Shown here in pieces: positions 1-9,949 of a DNA stretch of 64,000 nucleotides. A program made the position numbers and the translations under genes. This stretch comes from Halictus rubicundus (taxonomy: Eukaryota; Arthropoda; Insecta; Hymenoptera; Halictidae): the NCBI RefSeq assembly GCF_050948215.1, contig NW_027488716.1, forward strand, positions 434,001 through 498,000, read 5' to 3'. The number at the start of each line of letters is the position of its first letter. The first letter of the stretch is position 1. Below the pieces are notes generated by a model, which was given only the letters and a program-made list of their open reading frames with translations, was not told the DNA's origin and made no database searches.

Positions 1-1
1 A

Positions 2-559
2 TGTAAATTCACTATTTTTACTTCGGAGGGAAATGTTAAAGTGTGGAGAAAACCAAATGAACAGATGAAACTCAAAAAACTCCCATCGTTTAAATAAGGA
101 GGCGGCAGCGTGATGGTGTGGGGGTGTATGAGTGTAGCAGGGGTGGGAAATTTAGTCTTTATTGACGGTATAATGGATCAGCATGAATATTTGAACATTT
201 TGAAAGAAAATTTAAAAAACAGTGCCAGAAAATTACATCTTGAAGAGTCGTTTATCTTCCAGCAGGATAACGACCCTAAGCACATGGCTAAGAAAGTAAA
301 GGAATGGGTATTATACAATGTCCCGAAACAGCTGCATACACCTCCACAATCTCCCGACATTAATGCAATCGAACATTTGTGGGGAGAAATAAAAAGAAAT
401 TTGAAAAAATACACAATAAAAAACAAGGAAGACCTAAAATCTAATATATTGTTGGAATGGGAAAATATTCAGCCAAGTACAATACAAAAATTAGTTCAAA
501 CAATGCCAAAGAGGATGCAAGAAATTATAAAATTAAAAGGCGGCCCAACTGATCACTAA
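2..559 (+). pseudogene. Tc1-like transposase, broken 3' half
   Basis: Frame 2 reads as the C-terminal half of a DDE transposase that would cut and paste its own transposon. A region around residues TSEGNVKVWRKPNE leads into the family's GGGSVMVWGC block (98-127). The second catalytic Asp lies in QQDNDPKH (about 268-291) and the catalytic Glu in SPDINAIEHLWGE (about 352-390), with 34 residues between them as in DD34E enzymes. The first Asp would lie just upstream of base 1. An in-frame TAA at 95-97 interrupts the frame where relatives have a His or similar residue before GGGS, so this copy is inactive unless that is a sequence error. The frame ends at TAA 557-559. Confidence 0.85.
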
Positions 560-587
560 TTAACAAATTATGAATAATAGTGTTACA

Positions 588-800
588 TGTACAGAGACTT
601 TTTTGACCTCGTTTTCGTTGAGTTTTACTTTTTCCTTTGTTTATTTGTTAACAAATAAATGTAATATAGCTTTTTTGCACTGTTAATAAATGTTACGTTT
701 GTGAACATAATAACGCAAGAATTATTTATTTATTACCATTTCCTTTAAAATTGTGCAACATTAAATAAATTCTTGTACGGTGTACGGAGACTTTTTTGAC
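588..800 (+). repeat. Direct repeats of Tc1-like 3' terminus
   Basis: TGTACAGAGACTTTTTTGAC at 588-607 is repeated as TGTACGGAGACTTTTTTGAC at 781-800, one mismatch in 20 and 193 bases apart. This arrangement resembles the inner and outer transposase-binding repeats of IR/DR Tc1-like elements. The matching pair at the left end is not in the window. Confidence 0.65.
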
Positions 801-808
801 TGACTGTA

Positions 809-1654
809 GGTACTGATGCATGAAAAGATGTATGATGTTCAATCCTCATGAGACCGAAAAGCGATACATTTCTCTTGCACGGTAAAATATGAATATCTTC
901 ACTATTATACAGAGTGAATGTAAACTGTGGTACAGCAGGAAAGTGGAGTTATATTTCTCAGAGGAACAATAACTGATAAGTAGAGCAAATGAGAGATTAA
1001 ATATTTTAAAATACATGAAATACAACACTTATTATTTACGTAATGTTAAAAAGGTACCTACATCATATTCATACATATATTATTTTGATCAATATACATA
1101 TATACAGGGTCCCCCCGTTAAGTTATGTCACCATTTTTTAGGCATTTCCGATAGTGCAATTAAAAAATGTTTTTAGACAAAAGTTTGTCAATACTTGGCG
1201 AGTTACACGTCCGCATATTCTTAAATCTAAAAAAATGCTGTTTACGTAAAAAAGTAAAGGTCACCTTGACTTTTTTAAATGGCACCACACGTTTTGGACA
1301 TAATAGAATTGTTGCTGACGTCGAGATGAAAGAGATGACGTCGTAAATGAAAATATTTTCCATATTGAAAAACTGAATAATGATAATAATAGAAGCATAG
1401 AAGAATTTGTTCGATCGAAATTTCACGAAACAATCCTCAAGTATAACCCTTCCTTTGGCGTCTCTAGATGTATGTAATCCTCGAATAATTTGTGTATTTT
1501 TTTATTTGCAAATCCGTGTACACAAAGTTTATCTTTCCATGTTGATCTTGATAAGATCAATTTGGAAAGGAATATTGCAAAACAGTGCGGGAAAGTGAAG
1601 GCACTTTCTTGGTAGATCGATCTTAAAATTGCTTTTAAATTGACATGGGCCCAG
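809..1654. other. No gene recognised (intron or flank)
   Basis: AT-rich sequence between the Tc1-like element and the first visible K2P exon. Open frames here are short and resemble nothing known to me. A block near 1107 (ACAGGGTCCCCCCG) and one near 1255 (AAAGGTCACCTTGACTTTTT) resemble pieces of the insect MITE described at 20577-21030, but no matching right end was found. The last bases, TTGCTTTTAAATTG...CCCAG, look like a pyrimidine tract and 3' splice site. Confidence 0.4.
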
Positions 1655-1931
1655 GAGAAGGAGAGACGAATGAGGAAGAAAAGGCAGCAGGAAGAAGTGG
1701 CTCAGCAGCAACAGCAATTGCAGTTACAGGAGCCCTTTTATGTCCGCGCAAATGCGTCAACGTTCACGAGCACAGTGGCCAGCCCAAAGGACGAAGTGTC
1801 GAGTCTTGGCTCCGGTGACAGGCCAAACGTTACTATACTCGCACCAATCAGCATTTGTCTCGGTGCAATACTGTGCTACATTGTGGCAGGCGCTTTTACT
1901 CTGCACAAGTTGGACGACTGGTCCTTTGTGG
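1655..1931 (+). CDS. K2P potassium channel, internal exon (M2-M3 loop and M3)
   Basis: This exon encodes part of a two-pore-domain potassium channel, a plasma-membrane leak K+ channel. A basic, Gln-rich cytoplasmic loop (about residues 1-30, RRMRKKRQQEE then QQQQQ) is followed by a Ser/Thr-rich linker. A hydrophobic helix (VTILAPISICLGAILCYIVA) and LDDWSF match M3 and the entry to the second pore loop of K2P channels. A 5' splice site G|GTACGT follows at 1931/1932. Joining to the AG acceptor at 9418-9419 makes a phase-1 codon G+AT (Asp), giving W-S-F-V-D-A-S-Y-F-C-F and then the pore signature. The acceptor CAG|GAG at 1653-1655 is inferred; there is no ATG start here, and the first pore and N-terminus must lie upstream of the window. 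Confident for identity and the donor, moderate for the 5' edge. Confidence 0.82.
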
Positions 1932-3478
1932 GTACGTTGCAAAAGAGAATCCCGATTTTTCCCGAACGAAACGCATTGCCTCAAAAGGGATATATAGTCA
2001 ACGATATGCATCAGAAAATGTCAAAAATTATTTAACGTGCCTTACCTACCACGGAAGTGAATTTCTAATTTTCATAGAGATTAGTATATTCCAATTAAAA
2101 ACGATTACCTGATGAAATATTTACTGATTTACTGATTGAATGCGGACGATAAAGAATTCAGATAGCATCGGTTCGGATAATCGAGCTTATGCTACATCGT
2201 CAATTAAACAAATAAATATGATCCAAATCGTATTAAGTTTGGCCTCTTTATGTTCAGAAAAATGTCACAAATATAGTGGTGAAAATCTCATGAAAAAATA
2301 AGTAAAACCAATAAAGTTTTGTCATTACATTAGTAATGTCTCAACGATCATGTCATACTATCGTGGGAAAATTTTTCTCTCCCATATATTTATAGGGACA
2401 TTACACTGTGGTCCTTTATTTTAATAGCAATATTGTGTGTTGAAAATCAGTAACAAAAAGAGTCCAATTTTTCCAAAATTGAGATTTTGATACCTGTAAA
2501 ATGTTTCTAGAAAATGAGGCCAAACTTTTTTAGAAAAATCCCAAAATTAACTTATTTTTGGAAGAAATTTTTTCAGCAGAACTATTATACTTTTTACATT
2601 ACGATTTTGCGCACACATTTATGGGTATTTGAAGTACATAAATTGTTTTTTTTTTTTAATCAAAAACAATAAAAATGACGAGTTATATACATTTTTATGA
2701 AGTATGTTTTAGAAAATATTTGTTGAGCGTTGCCATGATTCTGGTCCTTTTGCTTCTGTTGGTTGAAAACCAAAAAATGATGAATTATATTTAATCAGTA
2801 CACATAAATGTGACTAAGTCCGAATCAAAATAAATTGAAAATCTTGATTATTTACAAAATGGAGGAATTTTCAATTTTGATTTTTGTAATATTTCTCCGC
2901 GTTTAATATCATTATTTAATGTGTAACTATTAAGAGCCAAGACTCCGTAATTCACAATGAGGTAGAGTGACTACGTTACCGACAAAATTAGGCGGAACAT
3001 GATTTTACGTGTCTCAACTTTTCGTCCTTATATGAGAATATTTTTCACTGGGGAAGGGCTCACTCTAAAGAGGAGTGTTCAATCTAACGCTCTGGTCATG
3101 AACGGACGAAACTATGCAGATATTTGGCAATATAAATATTAGAAGTAGACCAAAAACCGCACAATGTACATGCCGTGCAATCCAAGCATTTTTATGCCAT
3201 TGGATTAGTTTTCTGGAGGAAATCGAGAGTAGCGCACGCTAGAAAATATCTCCAGAAACAAATTGAGCTATTTTTTGTCTTGATTCTCTGCGAAATAAAG
3301 CCAAAAACTTGAAACACGTTTCTGGCGTCAGAATTCATAATACATATCGATAATGCAGAGCAAAACATGTGACAACGACCCGTCGGATCAAACCAAAACG
3401 GATCTTAAGTCTGTGTCTGAAGACTGTGAACGGAAATTATACAGCAGTTACCGACCTGCTGACTCTGAAAAAGTCACG
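1932..3478 (+). other. K2P intron, 5' part
   Basis: Intronic, AT-rich sequence from the GTACGT donor at 1932 to the Gypsy insertion. No convincing coding region, RNA gene or repeat boundary was recognised. The ORF-like stretch running into 3369-3839 is mostly LTR sequence, not a gene. Confidence 0.6.
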
Positions 3479-4070
3479 TGTGGCGGACCCCTTGGAGAAG
3501 GGTTCATCGGACCCAGGTAGGAGCGTCGTTTGCAGGCTGGGACCTTGGACGCACTTGGTCGCCAGGCCCAAGCTCTTCCCGAGCGCACACTTAGTCGCCG
3601 GAAGTCTTTTCCTACCTGGGGTGCACATTTGGCGACCAGGTTCGGGGTTTTTCCTTGGCGTGCACATTTGGCCGCCAACCCTTGACTTTCGCCAGGACAC
3701 GGATGTTCGGTGCAAGGACACGAACTTTCTCCAAGGGGCACGTACAGGAAGCGACATCCCCACTCCAGAAGTTTCCTTGTTCGAAGGAAATTTCTGGAGG
3801 CGCGGGGGACTAGATATAAGCACGGATTCTGACGGATGAAGAGGTCAGTCTGTAAGGTCAGTTAGTTCAGGTCAGTCTGTAAGGTCAGTTAGTTCAGGTC
3901 AGTCTGTAAGGTCAGTTAGTTCAGGTCAGTCTGTAAGGTCAGTTGTTTCATTGTTATTTCATTTGTTGTTGCTTGTTACGTCGTTAAGTTTTTGTTGTTC
4001 ATTTAATAAATGTTTATTGGTATATTGGGTGAATTCTCTATCTAACATCCAAACCACGACACATACCAAA
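3479..4070 (+). repeat. Gypsy-A 5' LTR
   Basis: 592-base direct repeat starting TGTGGCGGACCCC and ending ACATACCAAA. It contains a TATA-like TAGATATAAG at 3811-3820, a 27-base minisatellite (3844-3943) and AATAAA-type signals near 4007. The same sequence with two more minisatellite units recurs at 8309-8954. Confidence 0.93.
3844..3943 (+). repeat. 27-bp minisatellite in 5' LTR, 3 full units plus a partial
   Basis: Unit GTCAGTCTGTAAGGTCAGTT plus AGTTCAG starts at 3844, 3871 and 3898, with a partial unit from 3925. The 3' LTR has five full units and a partial (8674-8827). Each unit contains GTCAG three times or nearly so. Confidence 0.95.
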
Positions 4071-4071
4071 T

Positions 4072-4085
4072 TGGTGACCCCGTGT
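4072..4085 (+). other. Primer-binding site of Gypsy-A
   Basis: TGGTGACCCCGTG starts one base after the 5' LTR. Its leading TGG complements the CCA end of a tRNA primer for minus-strand DNA synthesis. The identity of the tRNA cannot be read from the window. Confidence 0.75.
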
Positions 4086-4143
4086 TTGTGCACGTATATT
4101 ATTTTTTGTTTCTTGCGCGAATACGGTCCGTAACAAGCGAACG

Positions 4144-4953
4144 ATGACGGATCCACGGAACAACTCTTCGGGATCTACGGGTCGTGAGACGACGTCCGCG
4201 ATCGTCACAACGATGCGGATTCCGCCGTTCTGGCCGGAAAAAGTTGCACTTTGGTTCAACCACCTGGAATCCCAGTTCTTGATCGGAGGAATAACCAAGG
4301 ACGAGGTGAAGTTCGGTTACGTGGTTTCGCAACTGGACTTGAAATACTCGGAAGAGGTCGAAGACATTATTTGCAAACCTCCCGCCGAGGACAAATATGA
4401 GCAAATAAAAACAGCATTGATCAAGAGGTTGTCCGACTCAGACGGCACAAGAGTTCGTAAACTTTTAGAAGCCGAAGAAATTGGTGACAGGACTCCAACA
4501 CAATTTTGGAGGCACATCAAGAAGTTGGTGGGCACCTCGGTCAATGACGAATTCCTGACCGAGATATGGAAGAATCGTCTTCCTGTCTGGACACAACAAG
4601 TATTGGCGGCAACTAAGGAAACGTCAGGTGACGCGTTGGCTGCCATAGCAGACAAGGTCCACGAGATCCAACCTGGAAGGAACAAGGTGGCAACAGTGTC
4701 GGAGCACGAGGGAAACAACGCGGATATGAAGATGCTCCTAGCAAAAATGCAGGAAATGCAAATGCAGATTAATGCATTGTCCCGTGGACGGGACAGGGAG
4801 CGAAAGAAATTTTTCCCAAGAAGACAAAGGAGTTCCTCACGATCTTCCATCCGCGAGAAAATGAAAACCGATAAATGGCTATGCAAGTACCATTTCAAGT
4901 TTGGAAAGGACGCACACCGTTGCATCAAACCCTGCAATTGGCAGGAAAACTAA
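4144..4953 (+). CDS. gag: Gypsy-A Gag polyprotein
   Basis: 269 residues starting at ATG 4144, about 70 bases after the primer-binding site. The N-terminal [19 protein letters not shown] block and following helical region are typical of the Gag of many arthropod Gypsy elements, which forms the virus-like particle. Residues about 195-240 are Met/Gln-rich and then Arg/Ser-rich (RQRSSSRSS), likely RNA-binding. The C-terminus ([14 protein letters not shown]...C) is the short Cys/His motif that these elements carry across the gag-pol boundary. The frame ends at TAA 4951-4953 and overlaps pol by 79 bases in the -1 frame. Confidence 0.88.
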   Translation: MTDPRNNSSGSTGRETTSAIVTTMRIPPFWPEKVALWFNHLESQFLIGGITKDEVKFGYVVSQLDLKYSEEVEDIICKPPAEDKYEQIKTALIKRLSDSDGTRVRKLLEAEEIGDRTPTQFWRHIKKLVGTSVNDEFLTEIWKNRLPVWTQQVLAATKETSGDALAAIADKVHEIQPGRNKVATVSEHEGNNADMKMLLAKMQEMQMQINALSRGRDRERKKFFPRRQRSSSRSSIREKMKTDKWLCKYHFKFGKDAHRCIKPCNWQEN

Positions 4954-7900
4954 CGGGACCGTCGTCATCTGAGGCGGCTGCGTGCGGTGGTCCTAAGAGC
5001 GGCCGGATATTTGTAAAGGACTCCATTACGAAGACAGGTTTCTTGATAGACACTGGTGCGGATTTGTGTGTTTTCCCGCGTTCAGGTGTGGACCGGCGCG
5101 TGAAAGAAGACGCGTATGAACTTTGTGCCGCAAATGGGTCGAGAATCAAGACGTATGGTACCATGGCCATGCGATTGAGTTTCTCGCTACGTCGGGAGTT
5201 CCTATGGGATTTCGTGATCGCGGATGTGGAAACCCCGATCATAGGAATGGACTTCCTGGCACATTACAACCTACTGGTGGATCCACGACATCGACGTTTG
5301 ATCGACGCGACAACGTCATTGTTCGTGGCAGGAGCACCAGCACCAGGGAGCGAGCCGACAATAAGGACCATCACCGGGGATTCGAGGTACCACGGTCTAC
5401 TCAGGGAATATCCAGAGTTGACCCGACCGCCGGTCTTCAGGAGAAAAGCGGTAAGACACAACGTGGAACATTATATCGAGACAACGTCGGGACCGCCGGT
5501 TTATTGTAAGCCACGACGATTGGCACCGGATCGTTTGAAAGAGGTGAGGGCGGAATTTGACCTCATGCTTCGGCAAGGCATTATCCGTCCCTCCAAAAGC
5601 CCATGGGCCTCGCCGTTACACGTAGTTTTAAAAAAGGACAGGACATTGCGTCCGTGCGGCGACTACCGGGCACTAAACGCGAGAACCGTACCAGATAGAT
5701 ATACGCCTCCACACATCGAAGATTTCGGGCAGAGACTTCACGGGAAGTCAGTTTTTTCGAAAATCGATCTAGTTCGGGCGTATCATCAGATTCCTGTCGC
5801 GACGCAGGACGTGGAAAAAACGGCAATCGCGACGCCATTCGGGTTATTTGAATTTCTAGTTACGCCATTCGGGTTGAGAAACGCGGCGCAAACGTGTCAG
5901 CGTTTCGTAGACGGAATCATACGCGATTTAGATTTTGTTTACGCGTATGTCGACGATTTCCTTATTGCATCGAATAACGACCAGGAACACGAAAAACATT
6001 TGAGAATTTTATTTGACCGGTTTTTAGAATACGGTGTCGTTATTAACCCCGGAAAATGCATTTTCGGGGTCGAGGAAATATCATTCCTGGGGTATTCGGT
6101 GAATAAGGAAGGCGTCAAACCGATGGCTGAACGGGTCGATAGCATTAACAAATTCCCGCGTCCGCAAACAATTAAAGAGCTACGTAGATTCCTGGGTATG
6201 ATTAATTTCTATCGCCGTTTCATACCAAACGTAGCAAACATTTTGCATCCATTAAATAATTTACTGAAGGGATCAAAGAGAAGTTCGGAAACTATAGCCT
6301 GGTCTAGCGAAAGTGAAAAAGCATTTGCATTAGCTAAGACGACTCTTGCTGATGCAACTTTGCTAGTGCATCCTGCTCCAGGGGCACCGATTAGCATCGT
6401 GGTAGATGCATCGGACGTTGCTGTTGGAGCAGTGATTCAGCAGAAGGTTGACAAAATTTGGCAACCATTGGCATTCAGCGCAAAATCCCTTACGGAAGCA
6501 CAGAAAAAGTACAGTGCATATGATCGAGAATTGCTGGCAGCTTACATAGCGGTAAAAAGATTTAAGCATTTTATAGAAGGCCGAAATTTCATTTTGTTTA
6601 CCGATCACAAGCCTCTTACGTTCGCCTTTCAACAGAATTTGGATAAATGTTCACCTCGACAATTTAGATATTTAGACTTTATTGGACAATTCACTACACG
6701 GATATTACATATTAAAGGTATAGACAACAGTGTTGCAGATGCATTGTCGAGGATAGAGGCAATTACAGCAATTCCCGATCATAGTGTTTTAGCAAAAGAG
6801 CAAGAGAGCGATCTTGAATTAACAGAAATGCTTAATACAAATTCAACATCCCTTCAGTTGAACAAAATATATTTTCCGGACCAAAATGTTTATTTAGTAT
6901 GCGACGTTGCTAACGGATGGGTCAGACCGTACGTTCCTAATTGTTTGAGACGCAGCATTTTTGATGCGCTGCACGGGATGTCGCATCCCGGGATTAGGAC
7001 GACGCAGAAATTAGTTTCGCGACGGTTCGTTTGGCCATCGGTTAACGTCGACTGCAGAAAATGGGCGCGTTGTTGTATCCAGTGCCAACGCGCGAAAGTA
7101 TCAAGACATGTGTCCGCTCCGGTTGGAAATTTCGACACCACCGGCAGCAGATTCGAACATGTACATATAGATTTAGTTGGTCCATTACCCTATTGTCGCG
7201 GTTTTAGGTATATTTTTACTATGATCGATCGTTTTTCGCGGTGGCCGGAAGCCGTACCGATTGCAGAAATCGACGCGAAAACCGTTGCGAGCGTTTTTAT
7301 TAGTACATGGATTGCACGTTTTGGGGTACCTTTGAGAATTACAACAGATCAGGGACGCCAATTCGAGTCGCACCTGTTTAAAGAGCTCGCACAGATAATA
7401 GGGACAGACCACCTTAGAACGACCGCCTACCATCCGCAAGCAAATGGTATGGTGGAAAGGTTTCATCGTCAGCTTAAGACAGCAATAAAATGCCACGCGA
7501 CCGATGATTGGGTAGAGACCTTACCTGTGGTCCTGCTCGGTGTACGGTCAAGTGTTAAAGAGGATTTGGGAGCAACGGCCGCAGAAATGGTTTATGGGAC
7601 AGGTATCAGGTTACCTGGCGAATTTTTCGTTTCGTCCAGGATTGAAGCATCGTCGGTATGGGTTGAAGAGTTTCGGAGACGAATGTCGAAAGTGAGACCT
7701 TCCCCAGTGATTCGACACGGCGAGCGCAAAACATTCATTTTTAAAGAATTGGATACTGTCCCATATGTGTTCCTGCGGCACGATGCGTTAAAAAGCTCAT
7801 TATATCCAACATATGATGGCCCATATAAAGTACTGCAACGTGGCGACAAAACTTTCGTAATAGATATCGGTAGAAAACGAGTAACGGTTTCCATCGACAG

Positions 7901-8111
7901 GATTAAACCTGCGTTTGTATTGGCTGACGATGACAATAATAGCAATATTGAGCAAAGCCCCCATAGTCAGGTACCTCACAGCGAAATTATTGTTTATACC
8001 GAAAATAGAAGTAGAGTCAACAATCGAGATCAAGCGCCAACGGATGCGCGATTTACAACTCGCAGCGGTAGGCGCGTTCGATTTCCGGATAGGTACCAGG
8101 CCGCTTTTTAG
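4875..8111 (+). CDS. pol: Gypsy-A Pol polyprotein (PR-RT-RNase H-IN)
   Basis: An intact 1078-codon frame, -1 relative to gag, so translation most likely needs ribosomal frameshifting within 4875-4953. The ATG at 4875 may not be used. Domains in order: aspartic protease (DTGAD at about residue 59); reverse transcriptase with YVDD at about 358; RNase H (DASD at about 511, later TDHKPL); integrase HHCC zinc domain (HPG...C..C, about 700-740) and catalytic core with Asp in HIDLVGP, Asp in TDQGRQF and Glu in NGMVERFHR; then a C-terminal DNA-binding region. All catalytic residues I can identify are present and there is no stop or frameshift. It would copy Gag-packaged RNA into DNA and integrate it. 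Confidence 0.93.
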   Translation: MAMQVPFQVWKGRTPLHQTLQLAGKLTGPSSSEAAACGGPKSGRIFVKDSITKTGFLIDTGADLCVFPRSGVDRRVKEDAYELCAANGSRIKTYGTMAMRLSFSLRREFLWDFVIADVETPIIGMDFLAHYNLLVDPRHRRLIDATTSLFVAGAPAPGSEPTIRTITGDSRYHGLLREYPELTRPPVFRRKAVRHNVEHYIETTSGPPVYCKPRRLAPDRLKEVRAEFDLMLRQGIIRPSKSPWASPLHVVLKKDRTLRPCGDYRALNARTVPDRYTPPHIEDFGQRLHGKSVFSKIDLVRAYHQIPVATQDVEKTAIATPFGLFEFLVTPFGLRNAAQTCQRFVDGIIRDLDFVYAYVDDFLIASNNDQEHEKHLRILFDRFLEYGVVINPGKCIFGVEEISFLGYSVNKEGVKPMAERVDSINKFPRPQTIKELRRFLGMINFYRRFIPNVANILHPLNNLLKGSKRSSETIAWSSESEKAFALAKTTLADATLLVHPAPGAPISIVVDASDVAVGAVIQQKVDKIWQPLAFSAKSLTEAQKKYSAYDRELLAAYIAVKRFKHFIEGRNFILFTDHKPLTFAFQQNLDKCSPRQFRYLDFIGQFTTRILHIKGIDNSVADALSRIEAITAIPDHSVLAKEQESDLELTEMLNTNSTSLQLNKIYFPDQNVYLVCDVANGWVRPYVPNCLRRSIFDALHGMSHPGIRTTQKLVSRRFVWPSVNVDCRKWARCCIQCQRAKVSRHVSAPVGNFDTTGSRFEHVHIDLVGPLPYCRGFRYIFTMIDRFSRWPEAVPIAEIDAKTVASVFISTWIARFGVPLRITTDQGRQFESHLFKELAQIIGTDHLRTTAYHPQANGMVERFHRQLKTAIKCHATDDWVETLPVVLLGVRSSVKEDLGATAAEMVYGTGIRLPGEFFVSSRIEASSVWVEEFRRRMSKVRPSPVIRHGERKTFIFKELDTVPYVFLRHDALKSSLYPTYDGPYKVLQRGDKTFVIDIGRKRVTVSIDRIKPAFVLADDDNNSNIEQSPHSQVPHSEIIVYTENRSRVNNRDQAPTDARFTTRSGRRVRFPDRYQAAF
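4942..4953 (+). other. Possible -1 frameshift site before gag stop
   Basis: CAG GAA AAC TAA ends gag. G-GAA-AAC directly before the stop resembles, but does not match, the X-XXY-YYZ slippery consensus. It is the best A-rich candidate in the gag/pol overlap. Whether a stimulatory RNA structure follows was not determined. Confidence 0.3.
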
Positions 8112-8295
8112 AAATAAGAGTTTCTGTATATACTCTATTCGTTATTCTGTATTTAGGTAGTTACCCAACAGTAGTGGTTAAGTTTGTATTATTGTAGGTT
8201 AGGGTTAGTACTTTGATTTATATTCACGGTAGAATACAGCAATAGTGTAGAATATAGGTATATATATTATCTCGTTTATTAGGGTCGTTGGCACT

Positions 8296-8308
8296 GGTAG
8301 GGGGGTGA
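8296..8308 (+). other. Polypurine tract of Gypsy-A
   Basis: GGTAGGGGGGTGA lies directly against the 3' LTR start, where the plus-strand primer of LTR retrotransposons lies. The stretch 8112-8295 between pol and this tract has no ORF. Confidence 0.65.
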
Positions 8309-8954
8309 TGTGGCGGACCCCTTGGAGAAGGGTTCATCGGACCCAGGTAGGAGCGTCGTTTGCAGGCTGGGACCTTGGACGCACTTGGTCGCCAGGCCCA
8401 AGCTCTTCCCGAGCGCACACTTAGTCGCCGGAAGTCTTTTCCTACCTGGGGTGCACATTTGGCGACCAGGTTCGGGGTTTTTCCTTGGCGTGCACATTTG
8501 GCCGCCAACCCTTGACTTTCGCCAGGACACGGATGTTCGGTGCAAGGACACGAACTTTCTCCAAGGGGCACGTACAGGAAGCGACATCCCCACTCCAGAA
8601 GTTTCCTTGTTCGAAGGAAATTTCTGGAGGCGCGGGGGACTAGATATAAGCACGGATTCTGACGGATGAAGAGGTCAGTCTGTAAGGTCAGTTAGTTCAG
8701 GTCAGTCTGTAAGGTCAGTTAGTTCAGGTCAGTCTGTAAGGTCAGTTAGTTCAGGTCAGTCTGTAAGGTCAGTTAGTTCAGGTCAGTCTGTAAGGTCAGT
8801 TAGTTCAGGTCAGTCTGTAAGGTCAGTTGTTTCATTGTTATTTCATTTGTTGTTGCTTGTTACGTCGTTAAGTTTTTGTTGTTCATTTAATAAATGTTTA
8901 TTGGTATATTGGGTGAATTCTCTATTTAACATCCAAACCACGACACATACCAAA
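8309..8954 (+). repeat. Gypsy-A 3' LTR
   Basis: 646 bases, identical by eye to the 5' LTR except for one C/T difference and a minisatellite longer by exactly 54 bases (two 27-base units). It is followed by the CACG target duplication at 8955-8958. Confidence 0.93.
8674..8827 (+). repeat. 27-bp minisatellite in 3' LTR, 5 full units plus a partial
   Basis: Units start at 8674, 8701, 8728, 8755 and 8782, with a partial unit from 8809. There are two units more than in the 5' LTR of the same insertion. Confidence 0.95.
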
Positions 8955-9419
8955 CACGTGACTACCCTTCGCCCTTAATGATATAAACATTTGTGTATTT
9001 AGACGATTTATCTGAAATGAATATTCGATAGAATTGAATTGAATTGTATTTTTAATATATTCAGTTGTAATATTAATAATGTACAATTATTGAGATTGTA
9101 CCGATGCATCTATGAGAATTTGTTCAACAAACTTATTTCTTTGGGCATATATTATTGTAATAATGGCTCAAAATTTAATAGATAAATTCTTGCTATTTTT
9201 ATAAAGTATTGTAAAGTATCCCATTTTAACGCTTCGTAATCCTAATGTTAAGGATTAAAGAAAATGGATTCTTCGAAAGTTCAAAACCAAAATACCCCCT
9301 TAAATCTAGAATCGGAAGGCACTTTGATTGAAGAACCGATAGATTTTCATTTAAGATTACGCCAGCAATGAAAGGGTTATATTGTGCATTTAACCGTCTT
9401 GTTTCTTATTTGATCGCAG
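8955..9419 (+). other. K2P intron, 3' part
   Basis: AT-rich intron remainder after the Gypsy insertion. It ends in a pyrimidine-rich stretch (TTGTTTCTTATTTGATCG) and the acceptor CAG at 9417-9419. Nothing else recognised. Confidence 0.7.
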
Positions 9420-9700
9420 ATGCAAGCTACTTCTGCTTCATGAGCATGAGCACGATTGGGTTCGGCGATATGGTTCCCGGTTCCTACCCCCGTCAGAATC
9501 TTTACGAGTCGAGGAACGTAACCATTTGGTTTTGCTCCTGCTACATAATGTCTGGGATCGCAATCACCGCGATGTGCTTCAACATCCTCCATGATGAGAT
9601 CGTCCATAGGCTCAGCCATCAGGTGGAAAAACCGGAGCCGATCAAAGCCAGTCCAAGTGTGGACGAGCTGTCAACGGATCCTTTCGCGTTGACCTCGTGA
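9420..9700 (+). CDS. K2P potassium channel, exon with second pore and M4
   Basis: This exon continues the channel in phase. DASYFCFMSMSTIGFGDMVPG (pore helix 2 and selectivity filter TIGFGD, about 9422-9480) is followed by YESRNVTIWFCSCYIMSGIAITAMCFNIL, the M4 helix, and a charged cytoplasmic tail (HDEIVHRLSHQVEKPEP...). K2P channels have two pores per subunit and form dimers; only the second pore is in this window. The frame meets TGA at 9698-9700, but the same frame continues open to TAA 9947-9949 (separate entry), so this stop may be read through, a mutation or a sequence error. Closest family: K2P (TWiK/TASK-like); the exact orthologue cannot be named from the sequence. Confidence 0.88.
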
Positions 9701-9949
9701 CAATTTCCGTCTGGCAACCTGTGCCACAGGAACGGCAACGACGAGAACGACATATGCGGAACAGATCCACCTACCAGTCTGTTCGCCCACGAGAACGAAA
9801 TCAATATCTTAAAGGACTGTTTCAATCAGGTAGACGTCACTAGAGACTGCAAGCCGATTCTGAAGCTCGAGGATCACGTGCCGTCGATTCCTAGTGTTTA
9901 CATGTTGCCGAAAGTTGACGAAGAGACCGAGGAGAATACGGAGATGTAA
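9701..9949 (+). other. In-frame open extension after the K2P TGA (possible read-through tail)
   Basis: After TGA-C at 9698-9701 the reading frame stays open for 82 codons to TAA at 9947. Its composition resembles coding sequence: it is rich in Asp, Glu, Asn, Pro and Thr, with segments such as HENEINILKDCFNQVD, PILKLEDHVPSIPSVYMLPK and an acidic end EETEENTEM. TGA followed by C is the leakiest stop context, and read-through extensions are known to be common in insects. A point mutation in an otherwise longer C-terminal tail is the main alternative. No convincing splice pair that removes the TGA was seen. Confidence 0.5.

Larger units (their letters stand above)
1..806 (+). mobile_element. Tc1-like DNA transposon, 3' part
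   Basis: The window opens inside a Tc1/mariner-superfamily transposon. The 3' half of the transposase is followed by AT-rich sequence and a terminal repeat ending in ...GACTGACTG at 806, directly followed by TA at 807-808, the usual Tc1 target dinucleotide. A 20-base motif (TGTAC-A/G-GAGACTTTTTTGAC) occurs at 588-607 and again at 781-800, like the direct repeats inside the long inverted repeats of IR/DR-type Tc1 elements. The left end lies outside the window, so the inverted repeat cannot be verified. The element lies upstream of the K2P exon at 1655, probably in an intron or upstream flank of that gene. Confidence 0.8.
3479..8954 (+). mobile_element. Ty3/Gypsy LTR retrotransposon (Gypsy-A), complete
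   Basis: A full element of 5476 bases. It has a 5' LTR (3479-4070), a primer-binding site starting TGGTGACCCC at 4072, gag, an overlapping pol, a purine-rich tract before 8308, and a 3' LTR (8309-8954). CACG lies immediately before the 5' LTR (3475-3478) and immediately after the 3' LTR (8955-8958), fitting a 4-base target duplication. Apart from the number of 27-base minisatellite units and one C/T change (about 4042 versus 8926), I see no differences between the LTRs, and neither ORF is broken. The insertion therefore looks young and possibly autonomous. There is no env ORF; only about 200 bases separate pol from the 3' LTR. It lies in the same orientation as the K2P gene, inside its intron. 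Confidence 0.93.

Noticed and set aside
1107..1330. Possible MITE beginning ACAGGGTCCCC
   Set aside because: A left-end-like motif and an internal motif are present, but no right inverted repeat could be found.
3369..3839. 156-codon ORF and antisense ORFs in the Gypsy-A LTRs
   Set aside because: They lie within LTR sequence and recur in both LTRs; no protein signature.
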